From: Beaufortia kweichowensis
Taxonomy: Eukaryota; Chordata; Actinopteri; Cypriniformes; Gastromyzontidae
Direction of reading: 5' to 3'
Length of the DNA: 64,000 nt
Assembly (NCBI GenBank): GCA_019155185.1
Contig: CM032797.1
Span: 14,246,881-14,310,880 of the forward strand
The notes under the pieces were generated by a model that saw nothing but the letters and a program-made list of their open reading frames with translations, had not been told where the DNA came from and searched no databases. Below, piece by piece: positions 52,401-64,000 of this stretch. The position numbers and the translations under genes were made by a program. Position 1 is the stretch's first letter, and the number at the start of each line of letters is the position of its first letter.

Positions 52401-55336
52401 TGACTAGGGCCTTGCACACGGGGCTCATGTTGTGCAACACACACACTGTGCAAAACACACACACTGTCCAACACACACAATTCCAGTAAGGACTCCTCCT
52501 CTACTCTCACCAGTTAACCAAGAAAGACCTTTTGAAATCAGCAGGAGTTTAGCTGTTACTGGAAATCTGGCTTCTGTTAATCCAGCCCTTTCAACCTCCT
52601 GATAAGCTTTCTCGTTTTTTTATTAATTATATTTAACAGTCTTGACTTATTAAAGTTATTATTTTTTTAAAAACTTCAATTATAAGCATCTTGTAGTTTT
52701 AAGAGCTATAGTTACAGTACAGTTTTGAAAAAGGAGTTCACTACCCTACAAGTTGATTCTATTTTAGGGTATGATATCTGCCAAATTCACTTCACATTGG
52801 AAGATGTAAATGCTACACTGAGACTTGCAGGGATTTGTCTGTAAATTGTTTTTTGAACTTCGTTAATTTGGACTGTCATTGACTCTAAACTATCCAAGAT
52901 GCTCCACAACAATGAAACTTTAAAAAATGATTTTTCCACTGAGTAACTTTCATCTTTAATGTGTTTCTCTTTATTCTTACACCATTGTTTAACGAGACAG
53001 TTCTCACATGTTACAAATGTAGACTTTCTATAGCTGCATTATTTGTAACTGTCAGTGCATTGTGATAGTAACGCCAAAGTCATGGTTTCAATTTCCAAGA
53101 AACGCATGAATTAATAAAAATTTATTGAAATGTGCCTCAAGTTGCACAAGTGTCTGACAAAAATTTAAGCATCTGAAACGAATTAAGATTTTCTACACAT
53201 TCCCCAAGTCTTGTCCACACCAAAACACGAACTGTAAAGTTAACTGTAATGGTAACTGTAAGAAGCAGTCACACCAACGATTCATAGTGTTATGTTTATT
53301 CTAAGTTTCATATTTTACGTGTACAGGCCTTTAAATCAAATAGATTTTAATTGGGTGTCAAAGGTTATCAGCTAAAATACTCTGACATGATCCCAATAAT
53401 AATGTGGACTCTGCTATATTTTTTTTTAAACTTATCTCCACAGTTATCGTTTTGGTGTGAACAAGCCATAAGTCCAGTGTCTGTCATGAACATCACACAC
53501 AGCCGTTCTGGAATGTTCTTCAGGATGTGACATAGCGGTGATGTTGTGATCAGGCCTTTGGCAGCTAATGAAGAATGAACTGTGAAATTAATTACAGTCA
53601 ATCCTGTGATTTATGCTGGCCTGAGCATTATGGAGCTGACTGCTGCTGTCTCAGGGGGAGATGATGTCTTTAGCAGGCCTTAACCAGACCTCCACTACTG
53701 TGAGCGAGAGAGACACAGAATGAGACAGAGACCGCAGTGGAAAAGTCAACAGCACCATTTAGATTTGCCATGGATTTGAATACATTTCTTCCAGTGTATC
53801 TGTAAACGGGCTGACGATAGTGATTTGATGATTTATGTCTGGTTTATGTCAGACTACCTACAGTAGTTAATGCTTTAATCCTGGAGTTGCTGAAGTAAGA
53901 TCCTGCAGGGCATGTTAAGCTGTTGAGTGATTTCTCTGGTTATCTTGAAAAAACAGGAATGAGAACAAAACATAGTTTGCTTTTGCAACTGTGGGCAGTT
54001 CTGGTCCTAGTGGAAATTAAGCTTATAGGACTAGCACTAGGTTTTTATATAATTAAAAGTTATATAATATATAAAAAAGTTATATAATATTTTATAGAAT
54101 AAAAGTTTTAATGTTAAAATATGTGCATCACAGAAGTATTCAGGGTTTCTTCTGAAATGTTGTAACGTAATCTATGTTTTTAACATGTGACTTTTATATT
54201 TCAAAAAGGAAAAAACTAAAATAGTTTTAAAAAGCACACAGTGCCGTCATCTATGGACTTCTGTGTGTTTGGAAAGATTTTTGTAATTCAGTGTGGTGCT
54301 GCCTTAAACCATACACATCATCTTTAAGACATTCATTTCCTCTCTATCAAGCCAAAGTACGTGAACAAAACAGCCCGCTGAATGTTTCTCATACATTTTT
54401 GAATAAATGATACAGCCAGCAGACAAATGAACAGTGGAAAATGAGTGTTTATTTCGAGGAAAGCCTCAGGGTGGACCTTGAGGAGTCTGATGCAAGTGGT
54501 TATTCGGAAAAACCGCAACCAGGTATGTGATGTCATGACTGGTGATCCATCATACAAAGCGAGAGAGGGATATGGAGAATGATTGGGTTGTAAATCAGAC
54601 ATGATGAGAGACTCACAAAGCGACTTTCCATGCTGCTGGAGTCCTTTCCAATCCTCCGTAACAGTCTGTCTGGACTCCGTTCTGGTTCCATTACCCACAA
54701 CCCTCAGCGCACCATGCCAAGTGGGACGACGCTTTTTGGCCTGTTTGTTTGTGTGCTTTATCCATTGTTGGTTGGTGTCCAGTAGTTACTAGCCTCATGG
54801 TTACCAATGAGAATAGAATGATTTGTTTAGCTTACTATATGTGTTAATACATAGTTGGGTGATTATTAGTGGGACCAGACAATTTCTGAACTTTTTTTGT
54901 GTGTTTTATTTGCATTTACTGTGCTGATTTTCAGGGAAAATCTGTGCAGTACATGTAACCGAGATGAAAAGTAACCTGGATGAAAAGTTAAGTTACATAA
55001 CACGCAAGGGCAGAACTATTGAGTAATTTTCTACGAGCCTTTTCCAATTTTGTAGTGATCTCTGCAGGTGCTAAATCTGTGTCAGATCAAATGCCAGACT
55101 TGTAAATATTTCTTTTAATCTGTTCTCAAGCACACAGTAAACAGCTGTCCCAAATCAATCTTCCATAAGCAAGTTTATTCATCAAGATCCGGTCCATTGT
55201 TTTGTCCCCTCAAGTGATTATATTGTGTTTGGTTGTGTTTGATGATTATGATTGATATAATGTAACTTTTGGATCTGGACAGAATACTGGAGTAAATCAG
55301 AGTGTTTGACGGTTATTTTCTTTTATGTGCACACAG

Positions 55337-55413
55337 GGCCTGCAGAGGTACCGATGATGTCACCAAATGGATCCATCCCACCCATCCACGTGCCTCCCGG
55401 CTACATCTCGCAA
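55337..55413 (+). CDS. fndc3b: fndc3b third coding exon (residues 66-91)
   Basis: The acceptor is tatgtgcacacag and the donor GTGAGT from 55414. It completes the glycine codon begun at 24643 and encodes PAEVPMMSPNGSIPPIHVPP followed by GYISQ. That stretch is almost unchanged between fish and the mammalian FNDC3B I know, and is close to FNDC3A (PAQVPMMSPNGSVPPIYVPP). It enters in phase 1 and ends in phase 0. It contributes to the proline-rich N-terminal region. Confidence 0.97.
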
Positions 55414-57394
55414 GTGAGTGTTGAACTTTGTGTGTTAGAGAGAGAGCAACAGAGACAAAGAACATGTGAAGGGAAGGAAACGTTTGTCCACTGTTGATTA
55501 GTTTTAAATTATTAGATGACATCAGCAATTTATTGTCATTTAGAAAATCATGCTTATTAGGCTTGATGGCAGATCAAAAATGTATTAGTTTCGCTGTGTC
55601 CAGTCCAAACTTCCTGTTTCAATAGATATCAACAGCGGAATTGAATTATAAAGCGATATCTTATGGTTTATTCTGTGTGTCTTATTATCATTTACCACAA
55701 GAAATATTGTTCATATTCAACAATGGCCACAAGCCTGACAGGCTCATATCCACTCACCTCTAAGTGAGACTTGTGGTCTGCCCAGGAGCTTTCACTGCTC
55801 AATAATATGATCCATTAAACATTAAACAAAAAGCTCATTTCAAACCATGTGGTGATCTCTATCTGGTAGATGAAATAATCACCATGTAGAAAACGCTGAT
55901 CTGGAATGAGCTTAATCTTTATCTCACTTATGATCGGCCAGACATGAAAGCAAAACCCGGACCAGTAGTTGTTTGAAAGATACGATCTGTGCGGCCACAG
56001 ATCTGGGCCTGGAGCCTGGTGGTTACATTACATCTACATTCAGACCTCACCTCAGCTTTGCATCTACCCGGAGGAGGCCAACAAATGGGACTTCTGGTAC
56101 TGTGCTAATGTTGGAAGGGGCTATTAAGTATTTTGTGTTTTCCGTGTCTACAGTTTATAATTATGCAAATCTGGTTTATGTATTTACCAGCCACCTGTCA
56201 AGGGTGTTTGCTTGGCTTCGGCCCGAGTCCGGGATAGATGCTGTGAGTCTCTACATTGAATAAGCACTCACAATATTTGATGGATGGAGGATTTCCTTAT
56301 TTGTTAGGATAATATAGACGACAGGCATTACTTTTAGAACAGGGACTTGTCCATGTCAAAGACCAATTGATGGACCCTTTAATGCTGTGTAAAACTGAGA
56401 ACCTTCGCTTCTTATACTGTGTTTTGTAATACTGTGTTTCTATTAAATGCGTATTTTTGAAGAATCATAAAGATCTAAATACAGGTCAAAATGTCATTTA
56501 GGGCCAAGCAAAGTTTGATGTTATACAACCCTGTTAAAGACTATAACCACCTTTGAGTAAAGGTTGTCAGCTGGTGATGCTGTTTCCCAGAAAGCCAGTG
56601 AAGAACGCAAACAGACATTTGTGTACATAGAGTTGCCTAACCTTTTGTGTACTCTGTACACTTATTAGGAAAACAGAAAGATCAGCCTAATACGATCAGT
56701 CTTCGTCACATCTACAGTAACGTGCAGTCTGCTAACTGTCTAGTTGTCTAAAAGTCATTTTGCTTGTGTTTAGCTCCTGCAAGTGTCAGCCTGGAGCTAG
56801 TGACACTAATTTAGGTTAGTTCTTTTAGCAGGTTCTGACAACTGTTAGCCCTCTGTTTTGTCCATCATTATGTTTGAATGGATTTTTGTCAAGTCGTGTT
56901 TATTGTAATGAGGCTTTTCTTGTGTATCAGTTATTAAAAAACTATTTTATAATTTTTTACTTTACCCACTATCACAAGACAACTTTACTTCGTCTCATAG
57001 CTCACATTCCACAGTCTCAGTTAGTCTGTGTCTCACATAGACATGCATGATGAAACGTTGGGTCTCTGAGTGCTCAAGGTTTGAATGCAGATCAAGCCTG
57101 AACTTGATTGAGGACTAGATAATCACTCCTGACATCCCTTCGCACTGCTGTCTGCTGATGGATAGGCCTGTCAAACATACTCTGATGCACACATACACAT
57201 ACACAAACACTTTTAGGGTCAGCAGGTCACATGGATGGTTTAGAGTTTAGCATCAACACATTCTTAAAACCACTAAGGATGGGTTTAAGATATATCTAGC
57301 TCTATCTCCTTATATGATAAAATTTACTGCATATATTTCTATTGATCTACTGGCAATAGTTATTAATCAGTCTTGTTTGTTGTTCTCTCTGAAG
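55414..57394 (+). other. fndc3b: fndc3b intron (1981 bp)
   Basis: Donor GTGAGT, acceptor ttgttctctctgaag. Unique AT-rich sequence. I see no gene, RNA or clear repeat in it. A 96-codon open frame at 55973-56263 has no recognisable features and is not supported. Confidence 0.92.
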
Positions 57395-57626
57395 GTGCTG
57401 GAAGACAACACAGGGGTCCGAAGGGTGGTGGTCACCCCACAGTCTCCTGAATGTTACCCTCCCAGTTATTCTCCAGCTATCTCTCCCACCCATCATTTAC
57501 CTCCATACATGGCTCCCCCACCCTTTATCCCCAACTCACACACGGCCTTTTACCCACCCGTCAGCCCTGGGGACATTCCACCCCACCAATACTACCAGCA
57601 TCATATCCCGCCTATGTACAATGAAG
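57395..57626 (+). CDS. fndc3b: fndc3b fourth coding exon (residues 92-168 plus one base), proline-rich
   Basis: The acceptor is tgttctctctgaag and the donor GTGAGA from 57627. It starts VLEDNTGVRRVVVTPQSPEC and continues through repeated PP and SP motifs (YPPSY, SPTHHLPPY, FYPPVSPGDIPP, HHIPPMYNE). I count 19 prolines in 77 residues, so this is an extended, probably disordered segment that may bind WW or SH3-type partners (inference). VEDNTGVRRVVV-type sequence is an FNDC3 family signature. Phase 0 in, phase 1 out. Compared with mammalian FNDC3B the middle is somewhat shorter and a GEQE-type residue pair before the junction is reduced. Confidence 0.97.
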
Positions 57627-58399
57627 GTGAGAGTGCCTTGAATCACTAATTTATTATGTGTCATAGGCCTGTCATCATAGCAACATATCATCCTACAGTA
57701 TACCAAATCCAGTGTTTCATGATAATCAATTCCAGTTTCTCAACATCACAGCAAAAACTGTATGCTGTTAAACAATTTAAAACATTACGTCGTAACAAAT
57801 AACAAATAATGAAATAAAAGCAAATTATTGCTTGCTTAAATATGTAAACATATCTTGAGGGTTTTTAAGTAAACAAAGTAAATGTAGTAAATTTGTTAGC
57901 AATTGAAAAAAACCTTTTTTCTCAGTGCTTTTTAATGATTTAAATGTGGAACAATTTCAATAATTTTAGTTTTTACTTAATTTTAGTGATTTTAGATCTG
58001 TTAGGTGTATTTACTTGACAAGGTGTGACGCGCAGATTAGATTTTTTGTAAATTTGTTAGCAATTGAAAAAAAAAACTTTTTTCTCAGTGCTTTTTAATG
58101 ATTTAAATGTGGAACAATTTTAATAATTTTAGTTTTTACCAAATTTTTGTGATTTTTAGATCTGTTAGGTGTATTTACTTGACAAGGTGTGACGTGCAGA
58201 TTAGATTTTTTGAAACGCATGCTTTTTCTTGTCTCACCTGTTTAAATACAGTATTCTTAATACATGTTTAACCAATTGTATTTACAGCTGTGTTACTGGC
58301 GATAGTTATGTAGCAGTCTTGATTGACTGATGAATAACTGTAATTTTGACATAATTATTACCTTTCTGACCTGATTGTAAAACGATTGTGTTGCTGCAG
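57627..58399 (+). other. fndc3b: fndc3b intron (773 bp) with tandem duplication
   Basis: Donor GTGAGA and acceptor gtgttgctgcag. About 40% of it is the tandem duplication at 57887-58212. The rest is AT-rich with no other feature. Confidence 0.93.
57887..58212. repeat. Tandem duplication, two copies of about 161 bp
   Basis: Two adjacent copies begin 'gtaaatttgttagcaattga' at 57887 and 58048 and both end 'gcagattagattttttg'. Differences are a few substitutions and A-run length changes (for example gacgcgcag versus gacgtgcag). Low divergence points to a fairly recent event. The copies contain ctcagtgctttt, so each carries a weak acceptor-like CAG, but no exon-like frame. Confidence 0.93.
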
Positions 58400-58663
58400 A
58401 GATCATTCCAGTGTACGGGATGAACTACATTGGACGAGATGAGCAGTACAAACCTCCACCAAAGAAGATGAAGGATCGACTGGAGCGTCAGAATCGTCTC
58501 AACAGCCCCCCCTCTATCTACAAAAACACCATGGGCTGCAACAACATGTACAACGGCTACGGAAAGATCCATGGAAATGGAGGAGGTGGAAGCAGTCCTG
58601 GAGCTAAAAAAACAGCCCGTGGAGCTCGAAGTAGCCCCAGATCTAACGAACCCGACTTACAGG
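58400..58663 (+). CDS. fndc3b: fndc3b fifth coding exon (residues 169-256 plus one base)
   Basis: The acceptor is ttgtgttgctgcag and the donor GTAAGA from 58664. After completing a Glu codon it encodes IIPVYGMNYIGRDEQYKPPP, then a basic segment KKMKDRLERQNRLNSPPS, a linker with NGYGK, a glycine/serine run GNGGGGSSPGAKK and ARSSPRSNEPDLQ. This parallels mammalian FNDC3B (IIPFYGMS..., KKLKDR..., NRLNSPPS, NGYGKGHSGG). The basic stretch resembles a nuclear localisation or lipid-binding cluster, but its function is not shown. It ends in phase 1. In the mammalian protein the next exon continues toward the first FN3 repeat. Confidence 0.96.
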
Positions 58664-61600
58664 GTAAGAACATTTACAGGGTCACACTTACACATCCAAT
58701 TAGTTTTTTTTTGTAATAATGATTATACTTCTAGACTAGTTTTGTTTTGCCACAGTTCAAAGAAAAAATAAACAGATGAAGATTAATATTTTGTAGTGCT
58801 GACAGTAGGTAGTTATTTAAAAAAACCAATCAGGACTACTGATTAATAATATTTTTAAGCAAAACACATTATTTTATATTATTTTATCATCATGTGCTCC
58901 TGTTGATAAGGCGGGTTTAAATTCTTCTTGTGACATTTTCCCAGTTTCCTTTCAGACTCTTCTACGCATTATCTCCTGTCATTGTCAAGACATATAATAC
59001 ACTATAGATGTCTTTGTTCTTGCATGATGTAAAGGAAAAGCAAGGTTACAAACCACAGGCTTCAAGAGCTGGAGCATAATGATGGTTATGTTCTGCTCCG
59101 TGCCAAATATTCTTAGCAAGGTTTACCCAAGACATTATAGATGTTATTGTGGTTACATTAAATCATCTCGTACACGACAAGAATGTTTAGCCTCTGATGT
59201 TTCACAGCTTCCATTAGACATCTGTAATGCATGTTCTCTCAATCTACCCACAATGTTTTTTCTGCGCTTGTAAAAAAAAGATAAGTGCATCAATAGAGGT
59301 AAAGGGGGTCGTCGTGGCGCAGAAGCCGCATAGCTGGGAATCGCCAAGGTGCTATCGTTTTTCCAGCGCCCACAATGTGGCCCTTGTTGCCCAGGTTGGG
59401 CCTCAGCTGAATGGCAGCCCACATACCTGTGGAGTCACGTTCTCTCCATGAAGGGGTCCTTTGAGCGTGACCACCGATCCTCACCAGTTCCACATGTGCC
59501 TTATCAGGCCCCCTGCAGTGCCGTTTGCAAAAGAGCTACGTTTGAGATGTATTCACATGAAAATTACCACTCGCAAAGACGTTTACCTTTACATTTTTTC
59601 TAGATTTTTTCGGCTTTTAATGCTTTAAACCCACACCTGTTCTCCGGGTGTGGGGTCGATGCTGTTATTACATTCTGGCCATGTTTTTTTTTCCCGTTTT
59701 GTCCTAAAGTTAAACCTGATAACTGTCACTGCACATATTGAGCATACACATGAAAATCTGAATATTTGTCCCTCACATATACATTCAATAATGCATTAGT
59801 CTGTTGTCTGACATATAGCAGTTTATGCATTATATGTGGGTTTTGTTAGATCACTCAATGCGGTCTGACAGCATGGAAACAATTCGTTTGCTGCAAGCTT
59901 ATGCCGTCTTGTCCTTTGATCAACTCGTGATAGACCTTCATAATCTAACAAGCTGAATTAGATGACATCTAACCTAAAACATCCATATGATGTTTTGATG
60001 ATATACACACACCTTCAGGATCAAAGGCGGGTTATGACAGAGTTACGGCTGTGGCAGAGTTCCCGGGAGATAAGACTTGTATTTGTATTTGTGAAGTTAT
60101 TACTTGCTACTTCTGCTATTTTATAATATACATGCAGGTTAGCTGGTTGTTGGTAGATGGTTATTGTGTTAAGGAATAGCCAAAGCAGGCCAAGTGGATG
60201 AAATAACTGTTCTCAGTTTGTGTAGTTAGTTTAGTCAGTATCTAATGTCTGGTTGCTATATCAATGTAAGCTTGAGCACGATGCCAAGAGGCTTAAAGTA
60301 TTCTTTAATCTGGAAATAGGGGACAGATAACCCAAAATGTTGGCTCTTTTTCTGTCTCTCTATGCAATTTTGGATATAGAAGGTGCGTAAGAAAACAAAC
60401 AACAGTGGCAATTGTGTGCAAAACTTTGTGTATGATCATGTTGTCATAGAACGTGCAATATAAAGAAGGAGCGAGCAATAATAAGCATTTAAACACAGCT
60501 GTAGATAATACTGTAATGTGCACTTTGTATGACGTGTCATGTCCCAAATGGTACAAAAAGTAGTGCAATCATAATAAACGCATTTAAAACCACATGCACG
60601 TGTTAATTAGATTAGGTTTGCAAACCAGATTTTATGTGCTGTTTTTGCTGTTCAGACTATCTGGATGAAGCCTCTGTGAAGTCAAAAACAAACTCATTTT
60701 ACTTACAGAGGTCTATGGCCATCTGGGCCTCACTGCAGTCTTGCTCCCAGGCATAAATCATCATGACCGCACATGCAAACTACATGGCTCCCCATGCCAC
60801 GCCGGAGATCAGGTTAAGATTTTTTCCTTTTTGAAGAGGAACGCACAACAGTGCGATCAAACTGAAGAAGGAAGAGAGAGAAAGAGACGGATGGACAACA
60901 GAAGGGCAGACATTCCAGCTGTCTAAAATATTTTTGTTGTTGGCATAGCAGCTTGAAGGTCCAGGCCTGGCTACCAGACACAGCTGGAGCTGTGAAAACA
61001 ACTCAGCCTATCTTCTCTCAGCACTTCGCCTGGCCGCGCTTTTGCTCAAATCACCCCTTGGGCCCAAACACGCTCACCTCAGCTCTTGAATATCTATTAC
61101 ATAATGCAGGAAACCACATCCCAGCTCCTTAGTTCCTGAGCTGCAGAGATTTTTGTGCTTTTACCGTTCTTCCTTCATTAACTAGATTAGGCTGAGGCTA
61201 AGCCTGTGTGCAGTGAAGACTAGCCATTAGATTAACCTCCCCAAACCCTCCCATGGTCTCAGGCTTACAACATTTCAACCTTAACTCCTTTCTGTTTCTG
61301 ATGTATTTGCACGGACACAAGCTGAAACAGATGTTCTTTTCTGCTCCTCTTTGGAGCTCCAGCCACGTGCTCATGCTCCGTCATTACTGACCAGAAGCAA
61401 CAGATGTTCTCTAATCCTCCATCTTGGCTCTGCGTCATTGCCACAACAGTAACAGTTCCTTCTCCCGTATTTACCCTTTCATAACATATGAGTCACTGAC
61501 AGACTTGTTATGGAGCAATAATGGGTGATGCAACCCGGGAAAACAAATCAAATGAGAAGGTCGAGGCAAGATAAGAGCTGCTAACCGGATGCCAACTCAC

Positions 61601-62426
61601 CATCTAACTAAGCATGACCTTTCTATTATTCACCGGTGCTTATTTTGTCATTTACAGTTGGCACGCTAGAGCCGTTACCTATCACAGCAGAAGACGTCAA
61701 TAGCAGGACGTTTAAGTCTGGTTAGGCTGCGTTTCAAGAAATTGCCACAGACAGCAATGAACGCTGGGCCAAGATCAACATTTTGTTTTTTGCTGGGAAG
61801 TCCCTGTCACAGCTCTTACAGTAACACAAAGCACAAACTGCGTCTGTTTCAGTGGAACTACACACATAGTGTTTCTAGCACTTTCCAGGAAAACTGTTTA
61901 ATTAGGAAGTGATAAATTGTTGTAGATGACAAGTCCCATGTGCTGTTAGAGTTCTGTTAGATATGTAAAACGTTTGTGTTGAAGTTGCAAGTTTTTGGTT
62001 AAAAACAGTTATTATGCAAGTACATATAAGCTGTGCATTGATTTACAGAATCATTGGATGAAGCAGTCATAGCTATGGTTTATTATGAATGAAACACAGC
62101 TTTTGTCCAATCAGAATCAAGAACTGGCGCTAATACTTGCTAAACACACATGTCAAGACTTATCACCTGATAGTTGCAGTTTCTATTCTTTCATTAAGGA
62201 AATAGGTGTACATCTTCTTCAATTTCTATAGAGACAGGGAAATGAAAACTAAAATTGATAAACTGGCCGCCGGGCCCTGCAGGGGTCGGTTCGGTTCAGT
62301 CTCTCTGCAGCTCAGCATTTCTTTCTTTCTCCGTCTCTGCAGCGCTGTCTCTCTCTTTTTCTCCTCTACTCTCTGCCAACTACCCCATTCTTTCCAGTTG
62401 CCTTCCAGGAAGTGCTGGCTTATCCC

Positions 62427-62545
62427 TGTGTCGCTTGGCAGCGGATAGTGGTGTGCATCTCTGGTGTGAGTGAATGCCACTAAGAGTCCCTCTGGAGATA
62501 GCTGAAGACATGGAGCTAACACATTGAAGGAGAGACTCATGCCAG
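62427..62545. repeat. Diverged duplicated block, copy 1
   Basis: Shares with 62957-63075 a series such as 'gcatctctggtgtgagt', 'aatgccactaagagtccct', 'ctggagatagctgaagacat' versus 'gtatctctgctgtgagt', 'aatgctgctcggagtctct', 'ctggaaatagctggagacat'. The two are in the same orientation about 530 bases apart. Confidence 0.65.
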
Positions 62546-62956
62546 CTTGGCAGTTGTGGTAAAAGAAGAATGTGTCTTATTGATGAATGGACATTGAGGA
62601 TTGTACAGCGTCTGAGGCTAGAATGAAAGCAAACATTAAGTTTATCAAAGTTACGCAGACGGTTACACGGGTAAAGCGTGAGCTTTCTCATGATTTAGGG
62701 TATTTATAACCTTTGACCTTTAACATTACATCATCACACAAGGTTATTACTGTAATAATGTCTTACATTATCTTGAGAGAATTTGTGTAATGTATGGACT
62801 TTGTTTCTATATGCTGTAGTTGCTATTCTTGTGTGATTGGCAGGGTGTTTTTTGGACTTCGTTGGTCAATTTATTGTCCTCCAAGCGATGATTTGATGCA
62901 TCATTCATGTATGTATCACAAATGGTGCAGGATAAATTATACACCAAAGTGGTGTG

Positions 62957-63075
62957 TCACAGTGTCCTTTTGGCATTAAAGAGATCATGTATCTCTGCTG
63001 TGAGTAAATGCTGCTCGGAGTCTCTCTGGAAATAGCTGGAGACATGCTGGAGGGACTAATACTTACTTGGCTGTT
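62957..63075. repeat. Diverged duplicated block, copy 2
   Basis: Direct-repeat partner of 62427-62545. It may be one unit of an interspersed family or an old local duplication. Translated on the minus strand both give a related peptide (SSMSSAISRGT versus SSMSPAISRET), but no start or splice support makes it coding. Confidence 0.65.
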
Positions 63076-63679
63076 CTGAAAAGACAAGCATCCATCCTAC
63101 TGACGGCGCTGGAGGATTCTTCAGTCTCTGAAAATAAGCTAAAAGAATAGTGTATCTGATACATAGTGTATAGTGTGTCTCACTGTGCCTTTTATAACAA
63201 ATCAAAAGGGCAGTTATGGACGACGCTAATATCCAGAGCTGTTGCTCATACTTTTAGTCTCTCCAGCTTTGAAAGCTGACCATTTTAGTCTGAGACAGGC
63301 ACTGCTAAAGCTAATGTTTACTTTACAGTTGCACGTACAGTTATGTGAATTACATAGATACAGAAATATAATCTATATAGAGTATAAATATACTGTTAAG
63401 TTCTGCGTAAATGCCTCAAAAAATTTATCTGCCTATTGAACTTTCAATGTAAACATTCAGTGCAGTGTAGAAAAAGTTAACCCTGTTTGTACCTTTGCTG
63501 TAACTGAAAATAATCAAGGTTATTTTATTCAGTGTAATTTAGTTATACATGTTGATAAAACTGTGCAAAGATGGTGATTTTAGGGGTTTTTTGAGAACAT
63601 GGGGAGTCATAGGTTTGTGTGTAATATGCAGATCATTTGATTGAATAGATAGATGGATGGCAATTGTGGTTACTTAAGG

Positions 63680-63680
<1 letters not shown>

Positions 63681-63712
<32 letters not shown>
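63681..63712. repeat. (TG)n microsatellite
   Basis: About 16 uninterrupted TG units within the last intron segment. Open frames across it read Cys-Val repeats and are artefacts. Confidence 0.97.
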
Positions 63713-63713
<1 letters not shown>

Positions 63714-64000
63714 GCTGTGGTTCTCAGGTTTGTGTGAGAGAGGGATTAGACAGCCAGCTGTTGAACAGATGGAATGTGTGCTATGCAGTGATGAGAATGG
63801 TCAGGAGCTGCAATCTTGCTCTCTCACCACCCCATCATTAGTGAAATATTTTCTGCTGTGATCTGTATTATTAAGATTTCTTTAACATTTTATATGGCCA
63901 CCCTGAAGAATGCTTATTTCTGCTCTGCCTTAAAAATCAATATCTGTGTTTAATATATTTAACATACTATATAAATGAATATCCAAAATGTAAATAACGT

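Larger units (their letters stand above)
58664..64000 (+). other. fndc3b: Start of next fndc3b intron, running off the window
   Basis: After the donor GTAAGA at 58664 I looked for an exon continuing with the family's EYELEV-like sequence and found none up to 64000, so the intron is at least 5.3 kb. It contains a (TG)n run (63681-63712), a diverged duplicated block (62427-62545 and 62957-63075) and a GC-richer unique block around 61000-61470. Short open frames here have no recognisable domains. Confidence 0.8.

Noticed and set aside
59290..59500. Possible tRNA-derived SINE head (gtcgtcgtggcgcag)
   Set aside because: It resembles an A-box loosely, but I could not find a clear B-box, tail or target duplication, and no second copy in the window.

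Overview
This is a vertebrate, almost certainly teleost fish, nuclear genomic window. It shows widely spaced short coding exons with GT-AG splice sites, AT-rich intronic sequence, very long (CT)n microsatellites, non-autonomous hAT elements, and many copies of a foldback repeat whose ends read like AAAGGGATAGTTCACCC. That repeat is familiar from cyprinid genomes, so a carp- or zebrafish-like fish is the best guess, but the species is not determined.

The only protein-coding gene I can support is the 5' part of fndc3b (fibronectin type III domain-containing 3B, also called FAD104) on the + strand. Five coding exons are resolved: 22371-22490 (inside exon 22343-22490), 24568-24643, 55337-55413, 57395-57626 and 58400-58663. 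They splice in one frame (phases 0, 1, 0, 1, 1) to the first 256 residues of the protein. That is the proline-rich cytosolic N-terminal region that precedes the fibronectin type III repeats. The FN3 domains and the C-terminal membrane anchor lie beyond the window.

Layout: 1-22050 is non-coding (intron 1 or 5' flank) with a 633-bp hAT element, several foldback repeats, a 215-bp (CT)n tract and some GC-richer unique blocks that could be regulatory. A possible 5'-UTR exon is at 22051-22116 and the start-codon exon follows. Between the first two coding exons is a possible alternative first exon (ATG at 24163, donor at 24235) that would splice in frame into the common second coding exon, with RFX-like and ETS-like sites upstream. 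A 30.7-kb intron (24644-55336) holds three more long (CT)n tracts, a second hAT element with perfect target-site duplication, foldback elements, a 40-bp minisatellite and a possible internal promoter cluster. The last part holds two short introns, one with a 161-bp tandem duplication, and the start of another intron running off the end.

I see no rRNA, tRNA, CRISPR array, virus-derived gene or prokaryote-like system. Nearly all other open frames are short, lack recognisable domains, or are translations of (CT)n repeats. The strongest candidate for something not yet described is the alternative first exon with its putative internal promoter. Several other exon-like or promoter-like signals are listed with low confidence.
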